45,945 nucleotides of DNA from Planctomycetota bacterium (GTDB taxonomy: Bacteria > Planctomycetota > B15-G4), in assembly GCA_003644265.1 (NCBI GenBank), contig QNBX01000015.1, positions 1 through 45,945 on the forward strand. The letters run 5' to 3'. A model generated the notes under the pieces. That model was given only the letters and a program-made list of their open reading frames with translations, was not told the DNA's origin and searched no databases. Both the position numbers and the translations under genes were made by a program. This document shows, one piece after another, positions 44,885 to 45,945 of the stretch (the first letter of the stretch is position 1; the number at the start of each line of letters is the position of its first letter).

Positions 44885-45945
44885 TCAGGGGTCGCGGCTC
44901 CGCATCAGCGCCGCCCGCTCGCGCTCGCAGGCCCGTGCCTCGGTCTCCAGCACAGGCTCCATGTCCGCGTCGCCCGGCTGCAACATGCCAGCCTGAGCCA
45001 GCTGCGCGGTCAGGCGCTGCGTCTCGACGAACAGCTCGGCGGCGCGGGCCATGTGCACGACGCGCTCGGCCAGCGCCAGCTGATCCTGGCGCCCGAGCGC
45101 CTGGTGGCACACCGCGCGGAAGTACCCCGCCACCATCTGCAGCCGCCGCGTCGCGCCGTGCTGCGGGTCGAGCTGCACCAGCGCGCCGGCCAGCTGCTGC
45201 CCGCGCTCGAAGGCTGACAGGGCGCGCTCGAAGTCCTGCTCCGCGAGGCGCACCTCCCCTACCCGCAGCTCGGCCACCAGCAGGTCACGGGCGCGGGGCG
45301 CGTCGGCGCCATCGGCGGCGTGCAGCGGTGTCAGGATCTCGATCGCGCGCAGCGCGGAGGCGAGCGCATCGGCGCCGCGACCGAGCGCCAGCTCGGCGTC
45401 CGAGACGAGCAGCTCGTCGTGGCCCCAGCGGCTCAGCGCGACCGGCCCCCCGACGCCTCGCGAGGCCAGACCTGAATCGAGCGCCAGGGCCCGGCGTCGG
45501 TCCTGCAACGCCGCCTGCCATTCGCCGCGGGCGACGGACCACTCGGCGCGCTTCTCGTAGGCGAGGGCCAGGTCGATCTGCGCCACCACCTCGTCGGGTC
45601 CGGCCGCATGCAGCCGCTCAAACAGCTCGAGCTGCCGCTGCATGGGGTCGGCCGCCTGGTCGAGCTGGCCGAGGTCGATCAGCAGGCTGCCCTGCTCGCC
45701 CAGGGCCAGGCCCAGGTCGCGAGCGGCCTGGCCGTCATCCGGGAAGGCGACGCTCACGGCCTCGGCCAACAGCAGCGCCCGGTTCAGGGATGACTCGGCG
45801 CCCACCAGATCGCGCCGGGCCCGTTGGATCTGGCCCCGGCGCCACGCCAGCAGCTGCGCCTGACGCATGACACCGAGGTCCATGCGGTCGAGGCCGGCCA
45901 GCAGCTCGCCCGCGCGCGCGCACGCGGCCAGGGCCTCGTCGCTGC
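44885..45945 (-). CDS. TPR-like helical repeat protein, C-terminal part (cut by window end)
   Basis: An open frame of about 353 residues that continues beyond the right edge; the residues before the first internal Met (SDEALAACARAGELLAGLDR) read as further helical repeat, so 45883 is not the true start. It is Ala/Leu/Arg-rich with a 30-40 residue helical period: AESSLNRALLLAEAV, LGQLDQAADPMQRQLELFERL, WQAALQDRRRALALD, GRGADALASALRAIEIL and FERALSAFERGQQL are TPR-like helix pairs. Such arrays often form the C-terminal half of Ser/Thr protein kinases in Planctomycetota, but no kinase domain is within the window. Its stop is 24 bp from that of the convergent beta-helix gene. Confidence 0.6.
   Translation of the reverse strand, partial: SDEALAACARAGELLAGLDRMDLGVMRQAQLLAWRRGQIQRARRDLVGAESSLNRALLLAEAVSVAFPDDGQAARDLGLALGEQGSLLIDLGQLDQAADPMQRQLELFERLHAAGPDEVVAQIDLALAYEKRAEWSVARGEWQAALQDRRRALALDSGLASRGVGGPVALSRWGHDELLVSDAELALGRGADALASALRAIEILTPLHAADGADAPRARDLLVAELRVGEVRLAEQDFERALSAFERGQQLAGALVQLDPQHGATRRLQMVAGYFRAVCHQALGRQDQLALAERVVHMARAAELFVETQRLTAQLAQAGMLQPGDADMEPVLETEARACERERAALMRSRDP

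Overview
The window is about 46 kb of very GC-rich bacterial DNA with dense coding, frequent ATGA/GTGA stop-start overlaps, and GTG and TTG starts beside ATG. Several traits suggest a member of the Planctomycetota or a nearby phylum: four lipoprotein-type alkaline-phosphatase/sulfatase superfamily proteins with the C-terminal 'LGYL' tail, a secreted right-handed beta-helix protein, and a TPR protein. This placement is inference from gene content; no rRNA, tRNA or marker gene here fixes the taxonomy.

Region 1 (1-10760) is a loose set of mostly single genes: the start of a secreted serine protease (cut by the window edge), three lipoprotein AP-superfamily enzymes, a calcineurin-like phosphoesterase, a small charged protein, two SAM methyltransferases and a DEAD-box RNA helicase of the DeaD/CsdA type.

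Region 2 (10763-17241) is a compact reductive pyrimidine-degradation operon: a short dihydropyrimidine dehydrogenase that looks like plant PYD1, dihydropyrimidinase, beta-ureidopropionase, a class III aminotransferase (beta-alanine to malonate semialdehyde) and an MmsA-type CoA-acylating dehydrogenase (to acetyl-CoA). Together they can turn uracil or thymine into ammonia, CO2 and acetyl-/propionyl-CoA.

Region 3 (17330-21185) encodes a membrane histidine kinase and an NtrC-family sigma54 activator. The intergenic stretch after them (21186-21497) carries a degenerate array of about twelve 14-15 bp repeats, an 18-bp dyad at about -118 to -101, and a near-consensus sigma54 promoter ending 19 bp before the next gene.

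Region 4 (21498-40062) is one long respiratory gene cluster on the same strand, almost without gaps: narC-narG-narH-narJ-narI-narK, then a complete alternative complex III (actA, actB, a fused actC-actD, actE, actF), then a second NarK-type nitrate transporter fused to a DoxX-like membrane domain. No terminal oxidase genes follow the act genes, so the cluster looks like a quinol-to-cytochrome-c and quinol-to-nitrate module switched on by the sigma54 system. narH carries an apparent single-base deletion.

Region 5 (40107-45945) holds a fatty-acid desaturase, a fourth AP-superfamily lipoprotein, the secreted beta-helix protein and the C-terminal part of a TPR-like protein that runs off the window.
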